32,073 nucleotides of DNA from CAYJAB01 sp964368305 (GTDB lineage Bacteria; Bacillota_I; Bacilli_A; Erysipelotrichales; Erysipelotrichaceae), in the NCBI GenBank assembly GCA_964368305.1, contig CAYJAB010000014.1, forward strand, positions 1-32,073. The letters run 5' to 3'. The notes under the pieces are model-generated. The model worked only from the letters and a program-made list of their open reading frames with translations. It ran no database searches and was not told where the DNA came from. Position numbers and translations under genes: made by a program. Positions within the stretch are counted from its first letter, which is position 1. Each line of letters opens with the position of its first letter. Below, in pieces: positions 7,642 to 15,132 of this stretch.

Positions 7642-9279
7642 ATGAGAATTGTAGTAATTGGTGCTGTAGCTGCAGGTACATCTGCTGCTGCAAAGGCGAG
7701 AAGAAATGATGATTTGGCAGAAATCGTAATGTATGAAAAAGATCAGTTTATTTCATATTCTGGTTGTGGAATGCCATACTACATCGGTGGTGAAATAGAG
7801 GATGTAGAAACACTGACACCACGCGATGCTGCATTTTTTAAGAAAAAATATAATGTAGATGTGTTGATCAAACATGAAGTATTAAAAATTGACACAGATA
7901 AAAAAGAGTTAGAGATTAAAAATTTAGAAACGGACGAAGTGTTTGTGGATCATTATGATAAACTTGTTATCGCAACAGGTGCAAGTTCATTTAAACCAAA
8001 CATTGAAGGTAGTCATCAAGATCATGTATTTTATTTAAGAAACATTAATGATGTAATGGAAATTAAAGGATATATGAATATATATCAACCTAAAAAAGCG
8101 GTGATTGCAGGGACTGGATTTATTGGTTTTGAGGTATTAGATAATTTCAGATTACTGGGTATTGATGTAGAAATCGTTGAGCTTGCACCTAAAATCACAC
8201 CGAATTTAGATGAAGATATGGCAACTTATCTTGAGAATGAATTAAAAAAACAGGATGTAAAAATTCATAAATCAAAATCAATTACAAAAATATTAGAGGA
8301 TGAAGTTGTATTATCTGATGGATCTACACTTCGTGCGGATATGGTTGTACTGTCTGTTGGGGTAAGACCAAATACGAAGCTTGCGCAAGAGGCAGGAATA
8401 AAACTTGGTATTACAAAAGCCATTGCTACAGATGATTCAATGAAAACAAACATTGAAGATGTGTATGCATGTGGAGACTGTATTGAGACAATATCTGTCG
8501 TCACAAAAAAACCTGTCTATAGACCACTTGGAAGTACTGCAAATAAAACAGGCCGAATCGCAGGAGATGTTATTACAGGAGGTTCTTTAAGATATAAAGG
8601 AACACTTGGAACAGGTATCTTTAAAATATTTGATATTGCAGTAGCGACAACAGGGCTAAATGAAAAAGATGCGATAAGTGAAGGTTATGAAACCGTTGTA
8701 TGTCATAACATTAAAGTAGACCGTCCTGAATATACGGGCGGAAATGAAATGTTGATCAAAGCTGTAGCTGATAAAAATACGGGTAAACTGTTAGGTGTTC
8801 AAATTATTGGGAAAACAGGTGTAGATAAAAGAATCGATGTGTTTGCGACATTGATTACTTATGGAGCAACAGTAGATGAACTATTCCACTTAGATTTAGC
8901 GTATTCACCACCGTTTTCTACTACAAAAGACCCTGTTCATTATACGGGAATGATTTTAGACAATGCGATAAATAAAGATAGAAATCTAATCACAAGTGCT
9001 CAACTTGAAAATGAAACAGAACAAGTGCAAATTATTGATGCTAGAAGTGTTTCTGATTATGAGAAAAAAGGATGTGTACAAGATGCAGTAAATATTCCGC
9101 ATGCGAAACTGCGTGAAAAGCTAAGTGAGTTAAACCCAAATATTAAAACAATTACATATTGTAATAAAGGTGTAACTGGAAATGCTGCACAAAATATATT
9201 GATCAGCCGTGGATTTAAAAAAGTATATAATCTATCTGGTGGACATAAATTTTATAAAGATTGTAAAGACTGTAACTAA
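7642..9279 (+). CDS. cdr: CoA-disulfide reductase with C-terminal rhodanese domain
   Basis: An FAD- and NAD(P)H-dependent disulfide reductase of the CoADR-RHD type, 545 residues. The N-terminal FAD fold is IVVIGAVAAGTSAAAKARR. The single redox cysteine is Cys42 in SYSGCGMPYYIGG, the position used by CoA-disulfide reductases and Nox-type enzymes. An NAD-binding repeat (AVIAGTGFIGFEV) and the FAD segment VYACGDCIE follow. Residues from about 450 form a rhodanese domain with active-site loop CNKGVTG (Cys507), and the tail adds KDCKDC. Related proteins reduce CoA disulfides, persulfides or polysulfides. I chose the ATG at 7642, eight bases after AAAGGAGGA; a TTG three bases upstream is less likely. 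It follows the permease by 15 bases. Confidence 0.93.
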   Translation: MRIVVIGAVAAGTSAAAKARRNDDLAEIVMYEKDQFISYSGCGMPYYIGGEIEDVETLTPRDAAFFKKKYNVDVLIKHEVLKIDTDKKELEIKNLETDEVFVDHYDKLVIATGASSFKPNIEGSHQDHVFYLRNINDVMEIKGYMNIYQPKKAVIAGTGFIGFEVLDNFRLLGIDVEIVELAPKITPNLDEDMATYLENELKKQDVKIHKSKSITKILEDEVVLSDGSTLRADMVVLSVGVRPNTKLAQEAGIKLGITKAIATDDSMKTNIEDVYACGDCIETISVVTKKPVYRPLGSTANKTGRIAGDVITGGSLRYKGTLGTGIFKIFDIAVATTGLNEKDAISEGYETVVCHNIKVDRPEYTGGNEMLIKAVADKNTGKLLGVQIIGKTGVDKRIDVFATLITYGATVDELFHLDLAYSPPFSTTKDPVHYTGMILDNAINKDRNLITSAQLENETEQVQIIDARSVSDYEKKGCVQDAVNIPHAKLREKLSELNPNIKTITYCNKGVTGNAAQNILISRGFKKVYNLSGGHKFYKDCKDCN

Positions 9280-9292
9280 GGAGAGAAAGAAA

Positions 9293-9613
9293 ATGAATTT
9301 ATTTAAGAAAAAAGAAGAAAAAACAAGTTGTGGATGTGGGACAGGATGTTGTTCAACAACAAGTGTTGAAGAAGCGAAAATTATCGTTTTAGGAACATGC
9401 TGTAAAAAAAGTACAGAGTCATTTGAAAATGTAAAACAAGCTGTACAAGAATTAGGAATAAACGAAGAAGTTATCAATGTTGGGGATATGGAAGTCATCG
9501 CGAAATATGGTGTAATGCAAACACCTGCATTGGTAATCAACAATAAAGTTGTAACTTATGGTAAGTTAATCAAAGTTGAAGATGCAAAAAACTTCGTTTC
9601 TGAAAATTTATAA
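9293..9613 (+). CDS. Cysteine-rich thioredoxin-like protein (redox-active disulfide protein family)
   Basis: A small thioredoxin-fold protein of 106 residues (Thioredoxin_3 / 'redox-active disulfide protein 2' type). The N-terminal tail carries a cysteine cluster, CGCGTGCC (Cys13, 15, 19, 20), typical of a soft-metal or metalloid site. The thioredoxin domain has IIVLGTCCKKS where relatives usually have GxGCPKC. The cysteines are therefore adjacent (36-37) and the resolving position is Ser40. The later GVMQTPALVINNKVV contains the cis-proline loop. The start follows AAGGAGAG and lies 13 bases after the reductase gene. A longer in-frame reading from 9209 overlaps the reductase and has no ribosome site. 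It may pass electrons or bound metalloid between the reductase and the permease. Confidence 0.85.
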   Translation: MNLFKKKEEKTSCGCGTGCCSTTSVEEAKIIVLGTCCKKSTESFENVKQAVQELGINEEVINVGDMEVIAKYGVMQTPALVINNKVVTYGKLIKVEDAKNFVSENL

Positions 9614-9624
9614 GAATAAGTAAT

Positions 9625-9651
9625 AAAAACCGTCTTAATTGACGGTTTTTT
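9625..9651. terminator. Bidirectional terminator between the thioredoxin-like gene and merR
   Basis: The stem AAAACCGTC / GACGGTTTT closes a TTAATT loop, with T-rich tails on both strands. It separates two convergent genes. Confidence 0.9.
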
Positions 9652-9667
9652 GGTATGTATAGCATTA

Positions 9668-10531
9668 TTATTCAATATTAGAAAATTCCTTTAAAAACAC
9701 TTTATTCGCAGTCTCAAGTTGAGTGTAATACTGTGCGTATGAAGAACTCAACTTCTTCATTGCAGAAATGAATACATCATTATACCCACTTGAATTATTA
9801 AATTCCTTCATCAGTTGCATTAATTTATAAGCGGGTGAGTTTTTGTATTCATCTGATTGTTTAAATTGTAAATAGTGTTGTAACATTTCTTTATTATCAG
9901 ATATAAATGCATCTGGATTTTGAATGGATTTTTTAGTAGATTCAAGCACTTGCGAGATCTGCTGTGTATTAAAATAGTTTGAACACACGTCTAAATATTC
10001 CTCTAAATCTTGTGGAATATCTAAATGATCAAGATTGTCTAAAAACGATAAGATAGTTTCATATGCGTTTTGTTGGCTTTCTGTTTGGATCGGTTCATTT
10101 AAAAATTGCGCAAAGTGCAAACAAATAAATCTTCCATAATATCCAGGAAAGGCACTTAACAGTTTGTCTGTAATCGTATTGCTTTGATCAAGTGCGAATA
10201 AATCCTTGCGTATCTCATCATAGGTTGCACCTTGACTTAATCTTTGAATAATGTTGTTTTTGACTTTATCTTGTTTGTAATTCAACTCTTTTTTTATCGA
10301 TATCGCATGCAATGTTGAATTTGTTGTGTCACTTAAAACTTGTCTGATTTCTTCAGTAGAAATATCTAATTTTCTTAAAATACTGATTTTATTTAGTTTT
10401 TCAACATCCTGATCACTGTAATTTCTATAGCCGTTTTCTAAAATAGATGGAAAAACTAAACCTTGCAATGTGTAATATTCGATTGCTTTCTTTGTTAATT
10501 TTGTGAGTTTACTCACTTCATTTATTAGCAT
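9668..10531 (-). CDS. MerR-family transcriptional regulator
   Basis: A 287-residue regulator. Residues 1-70 are a MerR winged helix-turn-helix: EVSKLTKLTKKAIEYYTLQGL followed by GYRNYSDQDVEKLNKI. A short helical linker leads to a large C-terminal region of about 190 mostly helical residues that I do not recognise; it is probably an effector domain. There is no cysteine cluster typical of metal-sensing MerR proteins, so an organic ligand is more likely. The ATG is preceded by GAGGTGATCC. Its own promoter has the expanded 19-base spacer with a dyad typical of MerR control, so it is probably autoregulated. It is separated by terminators from both neighbours, and its other targets are not evident. 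Confidence 0.88.
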   Translation of the reverse strand: MLINEVSKLTKLTKKAIEYYTLQGLVFPSILENGYRNYSDQDVEKLNKISILRKLDISTEEIRQVLSDTTNSTLHAISIKKELNYKQDKVKNNIIQRLSQGATYDEIRKDLFALDQSNTITDKLLSAFPGYYGRFICLHFAQFLNEPIQTESQQNAYETILSFLDNLDHLDIPQDLEEYLDVCSNYFNTQQISQVLESTKKSIQNPDAFISDNKEMLQHYLQFKQSDEYKNSPAYKLMQLMKEFNNSSGYNDVFISAMKKLSSSYAQYYTQLETANKVFLKEFSNIE

Positions 10532-10548
10532 AGGATCACCTCTTTTTT

Positions 10549-10579
10549 ATCATAAACTAACACCTTAGGGAATAGTCAA
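10549..10579 (-). promoter_or_regulatory. MerR-type promoter with 19-base spacer and dyad
   Basis: On the minus strand, TTGACT (10574-10579) and TATGAT (10549-10554) are separated by 19 bases instead of 17, the hallmark of promoters activated by MerR-family DNA distortion. The spacer region carries an imperfect dyad, ACTA-N3-CCT-A-AGG-N3-TAGT. It reads into the regulator gene itself. Confidence 0.82.
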
Positions 10580-10653
10580 ATTAATTCTAAAAAAATAGGA
10601 ATATTTTTATTAATCATAGCATAGAGGCAATCATTTCTCAATTTATCTAAAGG

Positions 10654-10687
10654 AATATAAAAACACATAGGCAAAATTGCCTATGTG
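10654..10687 (-). terminator. Terminator of the ABC-2 exporter operon
   Basis: An 11-bp perfect stem (CACATAGGCAA / TTGCCTATGTG, 10664-10687) is followed on the minus strand by TTTTTATATT. It ends the minus-strand ABC transporter transcript before merR. Confidence 0.88.
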
Positions 10688-10709
10688 ATAAAAATATAAT
10701 ATGTATAGA

Positions 10710-11510
10710 TTAAATAACATAATCTCTTTTGTTGTAGAAATAAGCACCAATAGAAATTGCTACAACCATAATCATGAAATAGATACCTGCCATAAGAATT
10801 AAGTCATTGTCGAAAGTCAATGCTCTATCAGGACTAAATATTTGAAATGGACTAAAGTATTTAAGCCAAGATAATGATTCAGATACAATTTCACTTAAAA
10901 ATCCAAGAATATAAGAAAGTAAAACAACCATACTTCCGACTGTTGCACCAGACACTTTTGCAGTAATCCCAGAAATCATAAGTCCAATAGATAAGAAGAC
11001 AAATGGAGAGATACTAGAGAATTTCATAATCGATAAAATATCCATTCAGATAAATGTTTCTCCTCCACCGATATATCCGCAAATGATGGCTGAACTGCAT
11101 GTCGCGATTACAACAAGCATAATCGCAAGATAAGAAGTAATTAGTTTTGAAAAATAAATTTCGTATTTATTAACTTCAAGTGAATACATAAACTCAATTG
11201 TTTTTGTTTTTTCTTCATTGTAAAGTAAGTTTGATGTAAAGATTACTGCAAAGATACTCATTGCGACAAGTATTAAATTATAAATCATTCCAAAATAGAT
11301 AACATAATTTCCCATGTCTGCCATATCACTAATTCCAACAAATTGAAGGAGTTCTTGTGGCATAGCATCTAGTTTTACTTGTGCCATGTCTTTTACCGAA
11401 GGAAATAAAATCATATAAAGAAACATAAATGAGAATAAAGCAATGCACCAACCAATAATTTGTTTTTTATTGACTGATAAATTAAACTTTACAAGTTCTA
11501 AAAGTTTCAT
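10710..11510 (-). pseudogene. ABC-2 type transporter permease interrupted by one in-frame TGA
   Basis: One 266-codon reading frame encodes an ABC-2 membrane subunit with about six hydrophobic segments, the usual length for a partner of the ATPase beside it. It is broken at 11046-11048 by a single TGA in the same frame. The first part (11046-11510, 154 residues) ends GYIGGGETFI. The next codon is ATG and the rest (10710-11045, 111 residues) reads MDILSIMKFSSISPF on to NKRDYVI. No indel is involved. GGAGGAG lies 14 bases before that ATG, within the GGE codons, so reinitiation is possible in principle though spacing is long. Options are a nonsense mutation, a split permease, read-through or a sequence error. 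Its start overlaps the ATPase stop (ATGA). Confidence 0.8.
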
Positions 11511-12337
11511 TGGTTTTCCTCCTTGTAATATTTAATAAATTCATCTTCGACAGATTTATTACGAATTTCTAGATTTACGATATCAAGTTTTGATAAATCT
11601 TGAATAAGTTTGTTTAGATCACCATTAAATTCATATTTTAACTCTGTTTGGTCTTTTTGTTGCACATAAATAATTTTTGATTTATAAATTGATTCAGTAT
11701 CAATATCAATATCATCAATTATTTTTCCATCTTTTATAATAATAGCACGATCGCAATAGCGTTCTATTTCAATTAAATTATGACTAGATAAAAATATTGT
11801 TTTTCCTTGCTTTTTCTTCTCTAAAATTAAATCAAAGAACTTCTCTTGCATTAATGGATCAAGACCGCTTGTAGGTTCATCTAAGACAAGTAAATCCGCA
11901 TCTTTAATAAGTGCTTGAATAATAGAAACTTTCTTTCTATTACCAAGACTAAGTTCCGTGATTTTTTTAGAAAGATCAAGTTCAAAATAGTTCGCTAAGT
12001 CTTGTACAACATCAAATCCAACGTTTGAAAAATTAGCGCAGAATTTTAATAATGCATGGCTTGTCGTGTTTGCATAAAATGCTGCATCACTTGGCATATA
12101 ACTTACGTATTTTCTAATTTGTTTACTATTTTTAATACTATTAAGTGCTTTGATTTCACATGTTCCAGATGTAGGATGAATAAAATTAAGCAGTGCTCTA
12201 ATTGTAGTGCTTTTTCCTGCTCCGTTTTTTCCTACAAATCCTACAATTGTTCCTTCTTCTATTTCAAAGCTAATATCATCGACTGCTTTAAAATTTCCAT
12301 AGTATTTTGTAAAATTATTTATCTTTATGATTGACAT
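11507..12337 (-). CDS. ABC transporter ATP-binding protein (ABC-2 exporter)
   Basis: The nucleotide-binding subunit of a two-gene ABC-2 exporter, 276 residues. Walker A is GKNGAGKST (residues 36-44), the signature is the variant LSLGN, Walker B is LLVLDEPTSGLDP, and the switch histidine is in LSSHNL. A C-terminal extension of about 60 residues is typical of this drug or antimicrobial-peptide exporter class. I start the gene at the ATG at 12337, right after AAAGGAGG; a longer reading from 12409 would run through the promoter and lacks a ribosome site. The stop overlaps the permease start, so the two are translationally coupled. The substrate is unknown. If the permease is truly broken, this ATPase may have lost its partner. 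Confidence 0.92.
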   Translation of the reverse strand: MSIIKINNFTKYYGNFKAVDDISFEIEEGTIVGFVGKNGAGKSTTIRALLNFIHPTSGTCEIKALNSIKNSKQIRKYVSYMPSDAAFYANTTSHALLKFCANFSNVGFDVVQDLANYFELDLSKKITELSLGNRKKVSIIQALIKDADLLVLDEPTSGLDPLMQEKFFDLILEKKKQGKTIFLSSHNLIEIERYCDRAIIIKDGKIIDDIDIDTESIYKSKIIYVQQKDQTELKYEFNGDLNKLIQDLSKLDIVNLEIRNKSVEDEFIKYYKEENQ

Positions 12338-12348
12338 AAAACCTCCTT

Positions 12349-12409
12349 TATTCATAAAATATGAATATAAGCATAGTTTAATTTTATAGTTAGAAAAGTG
12401 GTATGTCAA
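12349..12409 (-). promoter_or_regulatory. Promoter and inverted-repeat operator of the ABC-2 exporter
   Basis: On the minus strand: TTGACA (12404-12409), a 17-base spacer, and TAAAAT (12381-12386). Between the start of transcription and the ribosome site lies an inverted repeat, TATTCAT-N5-ATGAATA (12349-12367), placed as a repressor site would be. No TetR, GntR or MarR regulator is encoded next to it. Confidence 0.75.
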
Positions 12410-12450
12410 TGTATAGAGGTATATAGATTGTATAATGTGTGATGCAGTGG

Positions 12451-12483
12451 TATAGTATATTAAGTTAGCGTACGCTAACTTAA
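12451..12483 (+). promoter_or_regulatory. Extended -10 promoter and perfect 24-bp palindrome before the ZIP transporter
   Basis: TGG-TATAGT (12448-12456) is an extended -10 box, with a weak TTGTAT 16 bases upstream. Directly after it, 12460-12483 is a perfect 24-bp palindrome with half-site TTAAGTTAGCGT. The outer nine bases of each arm, TTAAGTTAG, differ by one base from the DtxR-family half-site TTAGGTTAG, but the two arms are separated by six bases rather than one. It overlaps the transcription start and is very likely the operator of a metal-responsive repressor. Confidence 0.78.
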
Positions 12484-12497
12484 GAGGGGGATAAGCT

Positions 12498-13289
12498 ATG
12501 AATGAAGTAGTATATGCGTTTATGATGACTTTGATTGCAGGGTTAAGTACTGGAATTGGAAGTTTAATTGCGTTAGTAACAAAAAGTACAAATAGAAAAT
12601 TTTTATCAGTAAGTCTTGGTTTTTCAGCAGGGGTTATGATTTATGTTAGTTTAATGGAAATCTTACCAAAAGCGCAAGAGGGACTTTCTTTATCGCTTGG
12701 AGCGATAAATGGAAATCTTGTAGCGATTGTGTCTTTTTTTGTTGGGATGGCAGTCATTGCTTTGATTGATAAAATGATTCCATCTGAAGGAAATCCGCAT
12801 GAGGTTAAAAGTTTAGAAGAGGGTAGTATGGAAAATGAGAAGTTAATGCGTATGGGAGTATTTACAGCAATTGCGATTGCGATTCATAACTTTCCCGAAG
12901 GATTAACAACGTTTGTATCTGCACTGCAAGAACCTAATATTGCGATTCCAATTGTTATTGCGATTGCACTTCATAATATTCCTGAAGGAATCGCAGTGAG
13001 TGTTCCAATTTATCATGCGACAGGATCACGAAAAAAAGCGTTTATTTACTCGTTTGCTTCTGGGCTTGCGGAGCCAATTGGTGCACTTGTAGGTTGGTTT
13101 TTACTGATGCCTATTATGAATGAAGTGACAAATGGTATTCTATTTGCGATGGTTGCAGGGATTATGGTGTTTATTTCATTTGATGAACTTTTACCTTCCG
13201 CAAAAGAGTATGGAGAGCATCATTTATCTTTATATGGAATGATTTTTGGAATGGCGTTTATGGCATTTAGTTTACTATTATTTGTCTAA
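12498..13289 (+). CDS. zupT: ZIP-family divalent metal transporter
   Basis: An inner-membrane zinc/divalent metal uptake protein of 263 residues with eight hydrophobic segments, matching ZupT in length and layout. The metal-binding helices IV and V carry HNFPEG (His130, Glu134) and HNIPEG (His159, Glu163), the defining pair of the family. The loop around residues 95-115 is short and charged. The ATG follows GAGGGGG. The gene is preceded by a perfect palindrome of the kind bound by metal-dependent repressors, which fits control by metal supply. ZupT-type proteins often also move iron, manganese or cobalt, so zinc is only the default. Confidence 0.93.
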   Translation: MNEVVYAFMMTLIAGLSTGIGSLIALVTKSTNRKFLSVSLGFSAGVMIYVSLMEILPKAQEGLSLSLGAINGNLVAIVSFFVGMAVIALIDKMIPSEGNPHEVKSLEEGSMENEKLMRMGVFTAIAIAIHNFPEGLTTFVSALQEPNIAIPIVIAIALHNIPEGIAVSVPIYHATGSRKKAFIYSFASGLAEPIGALVGWFLLMPIMNEVTNGILFAMVAGIMVFISFDELLPSAKEYGEHHLSLYGMIFGMAFMAFSLLLFV

Positions 13290-13343
13290 TAATGATTGAT
13301 TTTATGATATAATTTTCATTAGAGAAAAATGTGAGGGTTAATC

Positions 13344-15116
13344 ATGAGTCAGACCACGAATAAAGGCTATCGTACAGGATATTTGCTGAAGAGATTTTTA
13401 CCTTATTTTACAAAATATAAGTTAATACTAAGTACAGATTTATTCTGTGCTTCTTTAACGACTGTATGTGAATTAACACTCCCACTTATTGTAAAGTTAA
13501 TTACTGAAAAAGCAGCAATTAAAGATGGGTTGACTGTGAATTTGATATTAAGTGTAGGTATGATTTATTTCGTTTTGAGAATTATAGATGCATTTGCGAA
13601 TTATTATATGCAAAGTATGGGACACATTATGGGTGCATATATTGAAACGGATATGAGAAAAGATTTATTTGCGCATTTACAAAAATTGTCGTTTAACTAT
13701 TTTGACAATCACAAAATTGGGCAAATCATGGCGCGTATTACAACAGATTTAAATGATGTAACTGAGTTTGCGCATCATTTTCCAGAAGAGTTTTTTATTG
13801 CGTTTTTCAAAATTACAGTTTCATTTTTAATATTGTGTACAATGAATATACCATTGACATTAATTGTTTTTGCGATTATGCCATTTATGATTTTATTTGC
13901 GGCTAAGTATAATCGCAAAGTTAAGAAACAGTTTAAAAAGACAAGAGGGCATATTGGAGATTTAAATGCACAAGTGGAGGATACTTTACTTGGTGTACGT
14001 GTTGTGAAGTCTTTTGTGAATGAAGAGAAAGAAGAGGAAAAATTCTCTGTTAGTAATCAAGTATTTTTGAAAATAAAGTCGGATACGTATCGTTATATGG
14101 CGGCATTTTCAAGTACAGTGAGAATATTTGACGGATTGATGTATATTGTAGTTGTAGTGGTGGGGGCTTTATTTTTATTGAACAATCAAATTGGTGCAGG
14201 AGAATACATTGCTTATTTACTGTATGTAACAACACTTCTTGCGACTGTGAAAAGAATTGTAGAGTTTATGGAGCAATTTCAAAGAGGAATTACGGGTGTG
14301 GAACGCTTTGTGGAAGTGATGGATGCGAAGGTTGATATCTTTGACGATGCGGATGCACAAAATGTGGATGTATTAAAAGGTGAAATTGAATTTAACGATG
14401 TGAGTTTTAGATATGCGGATCATTTAGAAGAAGTATTGTCGCATGTGAATATCAAAATAGATGCAGGAAAGCATGTTGCGCTTGTGGGACCATCAGGTGG
14501 TGGAAAAACAACAATTTGTAATTTAATACAAAGATTTTATGACGTAACAGATGGAATGATTAAAGTCGATGGTATAGATGTTAAGAAAATAAAGTTGAAA
14601 TCTTTAAGAGGTCATATTGGTATGGTACAACAAGATGTTTATTTATTTTCTGGGACTGTACTTGAAAATATCGGTTATGGTAAAATAGGAAGTAGTAAAG
14701 AAGAGATCATAGAAGCTGCAAAACTTGCGAATGCGCATGACTTTATTATGCAACTTGAAGAGGGGTATGATACATATGTGGGAGAGCGTGGTATAAAGCT
14801 TTCTGGTGGTCAAAAACAAAGAATTAGTATTGCACGTGTCTTCTTGAAAAATCCTGCTATTTTAGTCTTAGATGAAGCAACATCTGCACTTGATAATGAA
14901 AGTGAAAGATTAGTGCAAAATTCATTAGAGAAACTAGCGCAAGGAAGAACAACCTTTACGGTTGCGCATCGTTTAACAACGATTAAAAATGCAGATCAAA
15001 TATTAGTGCTAACAGATCAAGGAATTGAAGAGATGGGAGTACATAGTGAATTGATTAAAAAACAAGGTATCTATGCAAGTCTTTATCAAATGTATAAAGA
15101 AACAGCTTCATTCTAA
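13344..15116 (+). CDS. ABC exporter, fused membrane and ATPase domains (MdlB/multidrug type)
   Basis: A 590-residue half-transporter. The N-terminal six-helix exporter domain spans about residues 20-310. The ATPase domain follows, with Walker A GPSGGGKTT (about 382-390), signature LSGGQKQR (about 485), Walker B ILVLDEATSALD (about 505-516) and switch histidine VAHRLTT. It should act as a homodimer, since no second half-transporter is adjacent. The promoter is an extended -10, TGA-TATAAT (13305-13313), without a clear -35 box, and GAGGG precedes the ATG. It leads a likely three-gene transcript with a serine hydrolase and a small membrane protein. The substrate (lipid, drug or peptide) cannot be told. 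Confidence 0.93.
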   Translation: MSQTTNKGYRTGYLLKRFLPYFTKYKLILSTDLFCASLTTVCELTLPLIVKLITEKAAIKDGLTVNLILSVGMIYFVLRIIDAFANYYMQSMGHIMGAYIETDMRKDLFAHLQKLSFNYFDNHKIGQIMARITTDLNDVTEFAHHFPEEFFIAFFKITVSFLILCTMNIPLTLIVFAIMPFMILFAAKYNRKVKKQFKKTRGHIGDLNAQVEDTLLGVRVVKSFVNEEKEEEKFSVSNQVFLKIKSDTYRYMAAFSSTVRIFDGLMYIVVVVVGALFLLNNQIGAGEYIAYLLYVTTLLATVKRIVEFMEQFQRGITGVERFVEVMDAKVDIFDDADAQNVDVLKGEIEFNDVSFRYADHLEEVLSHVNIKIDAGKHVALVGPSGGGKTTICNLIQRFYDVTDGMIKVDGIDVKKIKLKSLRGHIGMVQQDVYLFSGTVLENIGYGKIGSSKEEIIEAAKLANAHDFIMQLEEGYDTYVGERGIKLSGGQKQRISIARVFLKNPAILVLDEATSALDNESERLVQNSLEKLAQGRTTFTVAHRLTTIKNADQILVLTDQGIEEMGVHSELIKKQGIYASLYQMYKETASF

Positions 15117-15132
15117 TAGAAAGGGATAGTAT

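Noticed and set aside
9232..9543. Minus-strand reading frame over the thioredoxin-like gene
   Set aside because: It is antisense to a well-supported gene and has no ribosome site or recognisable protein features.
11046..11048. UGA read as tryptophan or selenocysteine
   Set aside because: Every Trp in the window is TGG, the other genes have no internal TGA, and I saw no SECIS-like hairpin after the codon nor a redox motif around it.
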